Part shown: piece by piece, positions 34,221-43,442 of the stretch
Layout of the letters: each line of letters starts with the position of its first letter
How positions within the stretch are numbered: position 1 is the stretch's first letter
NCBI RefSeq assembly: GCF_900115265.1
Contig: NZ_FOVU01000009.1
Location: 175,397 to 239,396, forward strand
Source: Bradyrhizobium sp. Ghvi
GTDB lineage: Bacteria; Pseudomonadota; Alphaproteobacteria; Rhizobiales; Xanthobacteraceae
Length of the DNA stretch: 64,000 nucleotides
Direction: 5' to 3'
The notes under the pieces: model-generated
What the model was told of the DNA's origin: nothing
Database searches by the model: none
What the model saw: only the letters and a program-made list of their open reading frames with translations
Made by a program: the position numbers and the translations under genes

Positions 34221-35687
34221 CTATTCTGCGGCAACCCGCGCAGGCTCCGCCGCCTGCCGGGTCACGGCGCTCACCACGATCAGCACGATGAAATTCAAGA
34301 TCAGCGCGACAATGCCGATGTTGAGATCCTGAATCTCCGGCGGCAGCCATGGCAGCTTGTGAAAGTTCGCGCCAGTCAGGCTGACGACGGCAACCGTGGC
34401 TACGCCGGCGACAATGCCCGCCACGGCGCCTTCGCGTGTCGCGATGTTGCGTTGTGCGAGGCTGAGCACCAAGGATGGAAAGAGCTGAGTGACCAGGCTG
34501 TAGCCCATCAGCAGCAACGCCACGATGGTCTCCCCGCCCTTCAACGTGAAGAACACGGCAACCAGCGCCACCACCGGCACCAGGAGCCGTGCCATCAGAG
34601 ACACTCTTCGATCGTCAGCCGACGGATCAAGGGCGCGGTAAAGATTGTTGGCGATCAAGGTCGCTGCAGTCATCAGGATCATCGATCCAGGCACCAGCGC
34701 AGTGAGCACACCGGTCGCGCCGATCACACCGACAAACCAGGGGTCGAATGTCTTCACGGAGAGCTTGAACAGAGCCAAGTCGATGTTCGGGCCACTGAGC
34801 CCGGGAACCTGAAGGATCGCTGCGAAGCCGACGAAAAACACGAACAGCAGGATAAGCTGATAGAGCGGCAGCACGATCGCGTTCTTGCGTATGACCCTGG
34901 CGCTTCTGGCCGTATAGATCGAGCCGAAGCTATGCGGCCACATGTAAAATCCGAGCGCCGTGAGCAGCACGGTCGAGGAAAACCACCACAGGCTTTCGCC
35001 GTGCGGCGGCAGCACGGTGAATCCTGGCTTCGCCTGTTCGATCGCCGAGAACATCGACGCGAGCCCGCCGTAATAGTGATGGGGTAAGTACATCCCCAGG
35101 AAGATGACGACGATGAGGATCAAGAGATCCTTGGCGACCGCGGTCCAGGCCGAGCCGTGTACGCCTGAGACCATCACATAGGCGGCCACGACAATTGCGC
35201 CGGTCCAGATCGCGACGGTGGAGGAGATCGCCCCATAGCCGGCGACCTCGACGATAATACCGAGCCCCTTGAACTGAAGGACGAGGTAGGGGATCAACGC
35301 CACGATATCGACGATCGCGACGATGACACCCAGTGTCGGACTATCGTATTTGCGCACGAAGAAGTCCGATTGGGAGTAGAGCCGGTGCTCCTTGGCATAG
35401 CGCCAGATCGGCGGCAGCATGAAATAGGACAGCACGTAGGCCAGCGTGCCATAGGAGAGAATGTAATAAGCTGGGGCACCCTTGCCGTAGGCGTAGCCGC
35501 TGCCCCCGAGGAAGGTGAAGGTCGTGTAGATTTCTCCGGCGAGCAGCAGGAACACGAAGATCGCGCCGAAGCCGCGCCCGCCCACGGTCCACTGTTCCAG
35601 GCTCATGTCCTTGCCGCGACGGGCGAGAAAGCCCAGCGCAAGCGCCAGCAGCGCGGCGGCGGCAATGAAGGGCAGCGCGCCGTTCAC
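34221..35687 (-). CDS. Sodium:solute symporter (SSS family)
   Basis: Membrane protein of 488 residues with about 13 hydrophobic helices, the size of SSS/PanF-type carriers. Typical stretches are the N-terminal SLEQWTVGGRGFGAIFVFLLLAGEIYTTFTFLGGSG and the sodium-site helix region. It would use the Na+ gradient to import an organic solute (acetate, pantothenate, proline or similar); the substrate cannot be read off. It overlaps the small DUF3311 gene by 4 nt, a pairing common for this subgroup. Confidence 0.9.
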   Translation of the reverse strand: MNGALPFIAAAALLALALGFLARRGKDMSLEQWTVGGRGFGAIFVFLLLAGEIYTTFTFLGGSGYAYGKGAPAYYILSYGTLAYVLSYFMLPPIWRYAKEHRLYSQSDFFVRKYDSPTLGVIVAIVDIVALIPYLVLQFKGLGIIVEVAGYGAISSTVAIWTGAIVVAAYVMVSGVHGSAWTAVAKDLLILIVVIFLGMYLPHHYYGGLASMFSAIEQAKPGFTVLPPHGESLWWFSSTVLLTALGFYMWPHSFGSIYTARSARVIRKNAIVLPLYQLILLFVFFVGFAAILQVPGLSGPNIDLALFKLSVKTFDPWFVGVIGATGVLTALVPGSMILMTAATLIANNLYRALDPSADDRRVSLMARLLVPVVALVAVFFTLKGGETIVALLLMGYSLVTQLFPSLVLSLAQRNIATREGAVAGIVAGVATVAVVSLTGANFHKLPWLPPEIQDLNIGIVALILNFIVLIVVSAVTRQAAEPARVAAE

Positions 35688-35881
35688 GACTCATTCCCCC
35701 GGTTGGCGGGATCGGCCGCGTAGATCACGGCCATGATGAGTGACGTGATCAGGATCCACACCACGATCCAGGCCAGCAGGAACGGCAGGCCGAGGATCAG
35801 TGGATCCACCCGATTGACGAAGAACGGGCCGATAATCAGCGCGAGGAACGGAATAATGGCAATCCAGCGGATATTGCGCAT
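35684..35881 (-). CDS. DUF3311-type small membrane protein
   Basis: Protein of 65 residues from the ATG at 35881 with two hydrophobic helices (WIAIIPFLALIIGPFFVN and PFLLAWIVVWILITSLIMAVIY). It belongs to the small partner proteins encoded just before SSS symporters, and may stabilise or assist the carrier. A GTG at 35902 would add 7 residues, but lies only 7 nt from the possible EcfG -10 element, which argues for the ATG. Confidence 0.8.
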   Translation of the reverse strand: MRNIRWIAIIPFLALIIGPFFVNRVDPLILGLPFLLAWIVVWILITSLIMAVIYAADPANRGNES

Positions 35882-35908
35882 GGACAAAAGACTCTTGTTC
35901 ACGGTGAG

Positions 35909-35933
35909 AACCGATGCCTTTTGTGAAAGTTCC
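35909..35933 (-). promoter_or_regulatory. Possible EcfG-type promoter for the symporter operon
   Basis: On the minus strand, GGAAC (35933-35929) is followed after 16 bases by GGTT (35912-35909). The alphaproteobacterial EcfG consensus is GGAAC-N16/17-CGTT, so one position differs. Transcription would begin about 20 nt upstream of the ATG at 35881. Confidence 0.4.
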
Positions 35934-36045
35934 TGATTGCTACCAATTGCTAGGGAAGCGTTCGGGCCCGGTCAAAGCTGGGCGATGACAACAAGTGTGC
36001 GGCGGATGGCCTCTCGATCCTGACGTGGTGGCACAATCGCCACCC

Positions 36046-37223
36046 TTACTTCTCCGCCAGATAAACTTCGCCCAGTAGCGATGAGTTCGACCACGGCACC
36101 TGCTTGTTCTTCGTGGCCGAGACCACCTCCGCCCGCACGCGTGTCAGCATCTGTTGCACCTCCAGCCCAGGCGTGCCGAGGTGGCGGGACAGCGCGGCGG
36201 AGAATGGCGAGTTGGCGCCTTCGCCGTCGAGCGCGACCTGGCCCGGCGCGGTCGCGAATGCGATCAGCGTGCCGGCTCCCAGCGTTGCACCGGATCCGAG
36301 GCTTGACGGCGCAGCGAGGCCAGATGTGCCCTCGATGCCGCGGCTGCTGCCGGCGCTTGCGACCTGCTGCGCCATTGGATTGTTGCGGCAGGCATCGAAG
36401 ATCAGAATGTTGGTGCGGACCTGATCGTCGAGACCGGCCATGATCGTATCCATTTCGATCATCGCTTCCGTCATGCTGCCGCCTGCCTTGAGCTCGACGT
36501 CGACAGGAATGAGATAGTTGCGCCCGTCGATCTGCACGCCGTGGCCGGCGTAATAGACCAATGCCAGCTGTGCCCGTGCCGCCTCGCGCAGAAAATCGCG
36601 CGTCATCTTCTGCATCGCGGCGCGGTCGAGATCGACGCCCTCCGACACAATGAAGCCAATGTCGCGCAGGCTTTTTGCCACGGCGCGTGCGTCGTTGGGC
36701 GGATTGGGGAGTGCCTTCACATGCGCGTAGGCGCCGTTGCCAATCACCAGCGCCATGCGGGTGCCGCGAATGGCGGGTGCAGGCGAGGGCTGCGATGCAG
36801 CACCCGTCTGCTGCGGCACGGGAGTCATCTGCGAGGGCGCATCACGCGGGATCGGCGCGGCTGCATCGCTCACCAATGACAACCGCACCTTTGCGGTGGC
36901 CTGATTGGCCTTGCTGCCCGCGTCGGACGCCACGATCGCCAGCGTGGCGTTGTAGTCGTCCTTTGCGCGTGCATAGTCGCCCTTGGCCTCATAGGCCAGC
37001 GCGCGATGCGTATAGGCGGAGATCAGCACGCTGTTCGGCGGCGTCATGATGTTGACCGGCGGCTTGTCCTTGGCGAGCCGGATCGCCTCGCTGCCGTCGG
37101 CAATGGCGCGGTCGAGATGGTTCTTCGCGCGCCAGATCGCAGTGCGGTTGATCAGCGGCTGCGGCAGTGTCGGATCGAGCCGGATCGCCTGATTGATGTC
37201 CGCGAGCGCGCCGTATTCCCCCA
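36046..37223 (-). pseudogene. 5'-truncated TPR-caspase (metacaspase-like) gene
   Basis: The frame encodes TPR-type repeats (GALADINQAIRLDPTLPQ, LDRAIADGSEAIRLA, THRALAYEAKGDYARAKDDYNA), a Pro/Gln-rich linker and a caspase p20-like domain. That domain has a catalytic His in YYAGHGVQIDG and Cys in IFDACRNNP. The first TPR begins in mid-repeat at about 37220, with no start codon, signal peptide or ribosome site. Upstream the frame only runs through the antisense of the methyltransferase gene. So the 5' end seems lost. An internal start, for example the ATG at 37047, could still give a caspase-domain protein. Family members act in stress or cell-death responses. Confidence 0.72.
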
Positions 37224-37268
37224 GTGGGCAGAATTTGCTAGAAGGGAAGTCCCAATTTTTCTGCCCAC
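37224..37268. promoter_or_regulatory. Nested inverted repeat upstream of the HTH-methyltransferase gene
   Basis: GTGGGCAGAA (37224-37233) and TTCTGCCCAC (37259-37268) are perfect inverted arms. A second inverted repeat, GGGA-AG-TCCC (37244-37253), sits almost at the same centre. It ends 13 nt before the ATG at 37282 and begins where the caspase gene breaks off. It could be an operator for the HTH protein, an RNA hairpin, or the scar of a rearrangement. Confidence 0.6.
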
Positions 37269-37281
37269 CAACATCCCACCC

Positions 37282-38637
37282 ATGAAGAACGACGAAATCC
37301 TGAGCCAAATCACGGAGTTCTGCCGCAAGGCGGACATGGCGGAATCGACGTTCGGCCGGCGTGCGGTGAACGATGGGAAGCTCGTGCACCGCCTGCGCGA
37401 GGGCAAACGGATCACTATCGACACGCTGGAGCGGATCCAGGCCTATATCGCCGCCTCGACGACCGGCGGCCTGCCACCTCCGCGTGGGCTTCAGGTGCCC
37501 CCGGAAAAGCGCGATCCACGAGGTAATTTCCGCTTCTTCGAGAACCGGCAGAAATATCTGCTGTTCGTCCACACCTGCAGCGAGAAGCGGGTGATCGCCG
37601 ACCGGGTTGCGCTGGAGCTTGCCACCATCCATCCACGCCCGCCGGCTTTGCGCATTTTCGACGCCGGGGTCGGCGACGGTACGGTGCTGGCGCGGGTGCT
37701 CCGCGCCACGCACCAGCGCTATCCCCACATGCCGTTCTACGTCGCGGGCAAGGAGCTCAGCCTCGAAGATCTACGCCTGTCGCTGGAGAAGGTGCCCGAT
37801 CGCATTTTCGAGCATCCGGCATCGGTTTTCGTCTTCACCAACATGTTCTACTCGGAGGCACCCTGGCTGACGCCGGCGTCGCCGGCTGCCGCCGCCGCCA
37901 CGGTGTGGCACGAGGTCCCGCTGCGGGGCGCCTCGTCGGGCGAGTTCGAGCAGCAGATTGCCGAGCTGCGGCCGTTTCTGGAGCAGAACTGGCGTGCCGC
38001 GATCAGCCCACGCACGGCCATGCCGCTGTATGAGCGGCCGGTCGTTCTCGTGCTTTATCGCGAGGACCACCGATTCCTGCTTGATTCGACCATTCCGCGG
38101 CCGGGTCAGACCGAGGCGAATTTCGACCTCGTCATTGCATCCCAACCATACCGGGCCCTGTCCTCCGTCAACTTCCGGGCCAAGCGGATCATTGCACCCC
38201 TGGCACGGGCCTTGCGGCCGGGCGGCCGCCTGATCGGTATCCACTCCCATGGTCACGATCCCGGCATGGAAATGATCCAGGCCATCTGGCCCGGAGAAAA
38301 TCCTTTCTCGGTGAGCCGTCATGAGCTATTGCGCGCCGTTAAGTACGAGCTCGGATCGTTGGGCCGCGACCTAAATTTTAATGCTTACGCGGATAACCGT
38401 TCGATCTTCAGGTATGATATGGAAGCGCTGCCCAACGAGGTGACAGGTACGATCGGCACCTCGACGGCCTTTGCAGCGTGGAATGCGGCGGTGTATGTCG
38501 CTCAGATTGAGGACGACCGGTTGACAGATATGACTCAAAACGGCCGCACTCTGGATGCCGCCAGGGATGTGCTGCGAAAGTACAACGGGCTTTGGTTTCT
38601 CGACGAATCCTACGTCATCTCGCGCCGGCGTGATTGA
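37282..38637 (+). CDS. HTH-methyltransferase fusion upstream of metK
   Basis: Protein of 451 residues from the ATG at 37282. Residues 1-58 look like a small phage-repressor-type DNA-binding domain (ESTFGRRAVNDGKLVHRLREG, then a helix). Residues about 120 to 400 form a class I SAM-dependent methyltransferase fold, with motif I FDAGVGDG (126-133) intact and a post-I region YVAGKELS. The gene ends 61 nt before metK, and ahcY follows. A protein with a DNA-binding head and a SAM/SAH-binding body next to the SAM-cycle genes could be a regulator sensing SAM or SAH. This is inference; it may also be an ordinary methyltransferase. Confidence 0.82.
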   Translation: MKNDEILSQITEFCRKADMAESTFGRRAVNDGKLVHRLREGKRITIDTLERIQAYIAASTTGGLPPPRGLQVPPEKRDPRGNFRFFENRQKYLLFVHTCSEKRVIADRVALELATIHPRPPALRIFDAGVGDGTVLARVLRATHQRYPHMPFYVAGKELSLEDLRLSLEKVPDRIFEHPASVFVFTNMFYSEAPWLTPASPAAAAATVWHEVPLRGASSGEFEQQIAELRPFLEQNWRAAISPRTAMPLYERPVVLVLYREDHRFLLDSTIPRPGQTEANFDLVIASQPYRALSSVNFRAKRIIAPLARALRPGGRLIGIHSHGHDPGMEMIQAIWPGENPFSVSRHELLRAVKYELGSLGRDLNFNAYADNRSIFRYDMEALPNEVTGTIGTSTAFAAWNAAVYVAQIEDDRLTDMTQNGRTLDAARDVLRKYNGLWFLDESYVISRRRD

Positions 38638-38666
38638 CATAATCCAACAGTAAACATCGCAAACGT

Positions 38667-38698
38667 CCGCCGGCAGCGGTGGAACAAGGGGTTTCTTG
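38667..38698 (+). promoter_or_regulatory. Two short hairpins in the metK leader
   Basis: CCGC-CGGCA-GCGG (38667-38679) and CAAG-GGGTTT-CTTG (38685-38698) lie directly before the metK ATG at 38699. The second encloses the probable ribosome site AAGGGG, so folding could limit translation. I see no match to the SAM-II or SAM/SAH riboswitch consensus. Confidence 0.3.
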
Positions 38699-39895
<1,197 letters not shown>

Positions 39896-39903
39896 TTTTC
39901 TTG

Positions 39904-39996
39904 CGTCATTCCGGGGCGCCGCGACAGCGGCGAACCTGGAATTTCGAACCGCCGGATTTCCGGGTTCGCTCGTTTCACGAGCGCCCCGGAATGACG
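39904..39996. repeat. Palindromic repeat between metK and ahcY
   Basis: The outer arms read CGTCATTCCGGGGCGC at 39904 and its inverse GCGCCCCGGAATGACG ending at 39996. The inner parts (GGCGAACC/GGGTTCGC) are imperfectly paired. It is one of several long intergenic palindromes in the window and fills almost all the gap between metK and ahcY. A Rho-independent-like hairpin here could separate their expression. Confidence 0.8.
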
Positions 39997-40019
39997 AGCC
40001 AAACAAACAGGACCCCCCT

Positions 40020-41441
40020 ATGAACGCGAAGCCCGGCTTCACCGATTACATCGTCAAGGACATTTCGCTCGCCGATTTCGGCCGCAAGGAGCTCTCGCTT
40101 GCCGAGACCGAGATGCCCGGCCTGATGGCCACCCGCGAGGAGTACGGCCCGAAACAGCCGCTGAAGGGCGCGCGTATCGCCGGCTCGCTGCACATGACGA
40201 TCCAAACCGGCGTGCTGATCGAGACGCTCGCCGCGCTCGGCGCCGACATTCGCTGGGTCTCCTGCAACATCTATTCGACGCAGGACCATGCTGCCGCTGC
40301 GATCGCGGCAGCCGGCATTCCCGTCTTCGCCGTCAAGGGCGAGACGCTGACCGAATACTGGGATTACACCGCAAAGCTGTTCGACTGGCACGGCGGCGGT
40401 CACCCGAACATGATCCTCGACGATGGTGGTGACGCCACCATGTACGTCCATCTCGGTCTGCGCGCAGAGAACGGCGACGCTGCGTTCCTCGACAAGCCCG
40501 GCTCCGAGGAAGAGGAAGTTTTCTTTGCGCTGCTGAAGAAGCAGCTCAAGGAGAAGCCGAAGGGGTATTTCGCCGGAATCGCCAAGAGCATCAAGGGCGT
40601 TTCCGAAGAGACCACCACGGGCGTGCATCGTCTCTATGACATGCAGAAGGCCGGTACGCTGCTGTGGCCCGCGATCAACGTCAACGACAGCGTCACCAAG
40701 TCGAAGTTCGACAACCTCTATGGTTGCCGTGAATCGCTGGTCGACGGTATCCGCCGCGGCACCGACGTCATGCTCTCGGGCAAGGTCGCGATGGTCGCGG
40801 GCTTCGGCGACGTCGGCAAGGGCTCGGCCGCCTCGCTGCGTCAGGCCGGCTGCCGCGTGATGGTGTCGGAAGTCGATCCGATCTGCGCGCTCCAGGCGGC
40901 GATGGAAGGCTACGAGGTCGTGACCATGGAAGACGCCGCGCCCCGCGCCGATATCTTCGTCACGGCGACCGGCAACAAGGACATCATCACCATCGAGCAC
41001 ATGCGCGCGATGAAGGATCGCGCCATCGTCTGCAACATCGGCCACTTCGACAACGAGATCCAGATTGCGGCTCTGCGCAATCTGAAGTGGACCAACATCA
41101 AACCGCAGGTGGATGAGATCGAATTCCCCGACAAGCACCGCATCATCATGCTGTCGGAAGGTCGCCTCGTGAACCTCGGCAACGCGATGGGCCATCCGTC
41201 TTTCGTGATGTCGGCGTCCTTCACCAACCAGACGCTGGCGCAGATCGAGCTCTTCGCCAACAACAAGGACGGCAAGTACGAGAAGAAGGTCTACGTGCTG
41301 CCGAAGACGCTCGACGAGAAGGTTGCGCGCCTGCACCTCGCTAAGATCGGCGTCAAGCTCACCGAGCTGCGCAAGGACCAGGCCGACTATATCGGCGTGA
41401 AGCAGGAAGGCCCGTATAAGTCGGACCACTACCGCTACTGA
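40020..41441 (+). CDS. ahcY: S-adenosylhomocysteine hydrolase
   Basis: Enzyme of 473 residues splitting SAH into adenosine and homocysteine, which removes the product inhibitor of methyltransferases. The NAD site AGFGDVGKGSA, the substrate-binding SLHMTIQT and GNKDIIT, and the C-terminal KSDHYRY are all present; the last two residues complete the neighbouring subunit's cofactor site. It has the ~40-residue insert typical of proteobacterial SahH. A strong terminator follows. Confidence 0.98.
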   Translation: MNAKPGFTDYIVKDISLADFGRKELSLAETEMPGLMATREEYGPKQPLKGARIAGSLHMTIQTGVLIETLAALGADIRWVSCNIYSTQDHAAAAIAAAGIPVFAVKGETLTEYWDYTAKLFDWHGGGHPNMILDDGGDATMYVHLGLRAENGDAAFLDKPGSEEEEVFFALLKKQLKEKPKGYFAGIAKSIKGVSEETTTGVHRLYDMQKAGTLLWPAINVNDSVTKSKFDNLYGCRESLVDGIRRGTDVMLSGKVAMVAGFGDVGKGSAASLRQAGCRVMVSEVDPICALQAAMEGYEVVTMEDAAPRADIFVTATGNKDIITIEHMRAMKDRAIVCNIGHFDNEIQIAALRNLKWTNIKPQVDEIEFPDKHRIIMLSEGRLVNLGNAMGHPSFVMSASFTNQTLAQIELFANNKDGKYEKKVYVLPKTLDEKVARLHLAKIGVKLTELRKDQADYIGVKQEGPYKSDHYRY

Positions 41442-41467
41442 GCCGCCGGTTCGGCCGACATTGACGC

Positions 41468-41500
41468 AAAGCCCCGGAGCGATCCGGGGCTTTGTTGTTT
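41468..41500 (+). terminator. Rho-independent terminator after ahcY
   Basis: AAAGCCCCGGA and TCCGGGGCTTT form a perfect 11-bp stem with a 4-nt GCGA loop, followed by GTTGTTT. It is 26 nt after the ahcY stop and closes the metK-ahcY unit. Confidence 0.9.
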
Positions 41501-41600
41501 CGACGCATGGAATTCACCTCGCTTTGCGGTTGCTGCACGCCTGATTGCCAATTGACGGCCAGCGGTGGCGGGCGGACAATCCTCGGCGGCGGAGGAAATC

Positions 41601-43060
41601 ATGCAACCGGAACATTTCGACGTGCTCATCGTCGGCGCCGGGCTATCAGGCGTCGGCGCGGGTTATCATCTCCAGACCAAGTGCCGGGACAAGAGCTACA
41701 TCATTCTGGAGGGGCGCGACTGTATCGGCGGCACCTGGGACCTGTTTCGTTATCCGGGCATCCGCTCCGACAGCGAGTGTTCACGCTCGGTTATTCCTTC
41801 AAACCGTGGACCGATCCGAAAGCGATCGCGGACGGGCCGCAGATCCTGAACTATGTGCGCGAGACCGCGGCAGAGAACGGAATCGACAAGCACATCCGCT
41901 TCCGCCATCGCGTCAAGCGCGCAGCGTGGTCGACGCCTGAGGCGCGCTGGACCGTCGAGGTCGAGCGCACGACCGGGGAGGGCATGACGGAACTCGTGCA
42001 CCTCACCTGCAATTTCCTGTTCATGTGCTCGGGGTACTACAAATACGAGGCGGGCTACACACCGGAATTCAAGGGCGTCGCGGATTTCGCTGGCCAGATC
42101 GTGCATCCGCAGAAATGGACCGAGGATATCGACTATGCGGGCAAGCGCGTGGTCGTGATCGGTTCGGGTGCGACCGCAGTGACGTTGGTGCCGGAGCTCG
42201 CCAGGAAAGCGGCGCAGGTCACCATGTTGCAACGCTCGCCGACGTATGTGGTGTCGCGTCCGGCGCAGGACCCCGTTGCCAACAAACTGCGCCGCAACCT
42301 GCCGGCGCGGCTCGCCTATCATTTGATCCGCTGGCGCAATGTGATGTGGGGGATGTTCTTCTTCCAGTTGAGCCGGCGACGGCCCGATAAGGTGAAGAAT
42401 CTCATCCTGGGCGGCGTGCGTATGGCGCTCGGGCCGGATTACGACATCGCCACTCATTTCACGCCGCGCTACAATCCCTGGGACCAGCGGCTCTGCCTCG
42501 TGCCCGACGGCGATTTGTTCAGGGCGATCCGCGAAAAGCGCGCCGCCGTCGTCACCAACGAGATCGACACGTTTACCCACGATGGCATCCGTTTGAAGGA
42601 CGGCAGCGAGCTTGCGGCCGACATCATCGTGACGGCGACGGGCCTTGTGCTCCAGGTCGTCGGCGGTCTCGAGGTCAGCGTCGACGGCTGTGCCGTCGAT
42701 TTCGCCAACACATTGACCTACAAGGGCATGATGTACGCCGACGTGCCCAACATGGCCTCGGCCTTCGGTTACACCAACGCGTCATGGACGCTGAAATGCG
42801 ACCTGACCTGCGAGTATGTCTGTCGGCTCATCAACTACATGGACCGGCACAATTTCCGCCAGTGCATGCCGCACAATGACGACGCTGACATCACCGCACA
42901 GCCCTCGCTTGATTTCACCTCGGGTTATGTGCAGCGCTCGGTCGCAAAACTGCCGAAGCAGGGCTCGAAGCGGCCTTGGCGGCTCTATCAGAATTATGCC
43001 CTCGACATCGTCTCCTTGCGCTTCGGCCGGATCGATGACGGCGTGATGCGATATTCCTGA
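41601..43060 (+). pseudogene. Frameshifted Baeyer-Villiger-type flavin monooxygenase
   Basis: The N-terminal part reads MQPEHFDVLIVGAGLSGVG from the ATG at 41601 (GGAGGAAAT ribosome site) through FRYPGIRSDSE. The rest continues one frame over as FTLGYSFKPWTDPKA and runs to 43060. The junction at about 41777-41783 reads GACAGCGAGTGTTC where GAC-ATG-TTC is expected, so one base is missing. Both Rossmann motifs (GAGLSG, VIGSGATAV) and the Baeyer-Villiger fingerprint FAGQIVHPQKW are otherwise intact. It is an EthA-like enzyme (FAD/NADPH oxygenation of ketones) that is either recently inactivated or affected by a sequencing error. Confidence 0.85.
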
Positions 43061-43145
43061 TCACACTCCGAACGGTTAACGCCGGATTAACGGATGAGTC
43101 CTAGCCTGTCCCGGCCGGGTTACTCGCAAGGCCGAGGTGAGCCCA

Positions 43146-43301
43146 ATGGAAGCCCAGAAGATCGCGGTCGACGCCGTCGTCGCGCTGACCGATTGCGACC
43201 GCACGGCTGTGGTTGCCTTTATCCGCCAGCTCTATCTCGCGGGTGTCACCGATCCCAAGCGTCTGACCTTCAAGGGTCTCCAGGCCCTATCGCGGGCGTA
43301 A
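43146..43301 (+). CDS. Conserved-looking 51-residue small protein
   Basis: A short frame from the ATG at 43146 (ribosome site GAGGTGAG) encodes MEAQKIAVDAVVALTDCD, then RTAVVAFIRQLYLAGVTDPK and a short helical end. It has no signal peptide. Composition is like normal coding DNA here, with two helices joined by TDCDR. I believe similar small proteins occur in Bradyrhizobium but cannot verify. Function unknown. Confidence 0.6.
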   Translation: MEAQKIAVDAVVALTDCDRTAVVAFIRQLYLAGVTDPKRLTFKGLQALSRA

Positions 43302-43442
43302 TTGGCCCTTTTTGCCGGTTTCCCCCGGGTTCCCGGCCGGTTGGCTCCCTCCAGCGTGATTGCAACCCACCGGTGAATAGCTTGCTGCTGGGGTAAGGTC
43401 GGGTTACACGACATCCCGGCTGGATCACTTGGGATTGGGGAA

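Noticed and set aside
38638..38698. SAM-II or SAM/SAH riboswitch before metK
   Set aside because: The leader is short and none of the conserved riboswitch segments could be found; only two small hairpins are present.
39896..40019. SAH riboswitch before ahcY
   Set aside because: The gap is almost entirely a palindromic repeat of the dispersed type.
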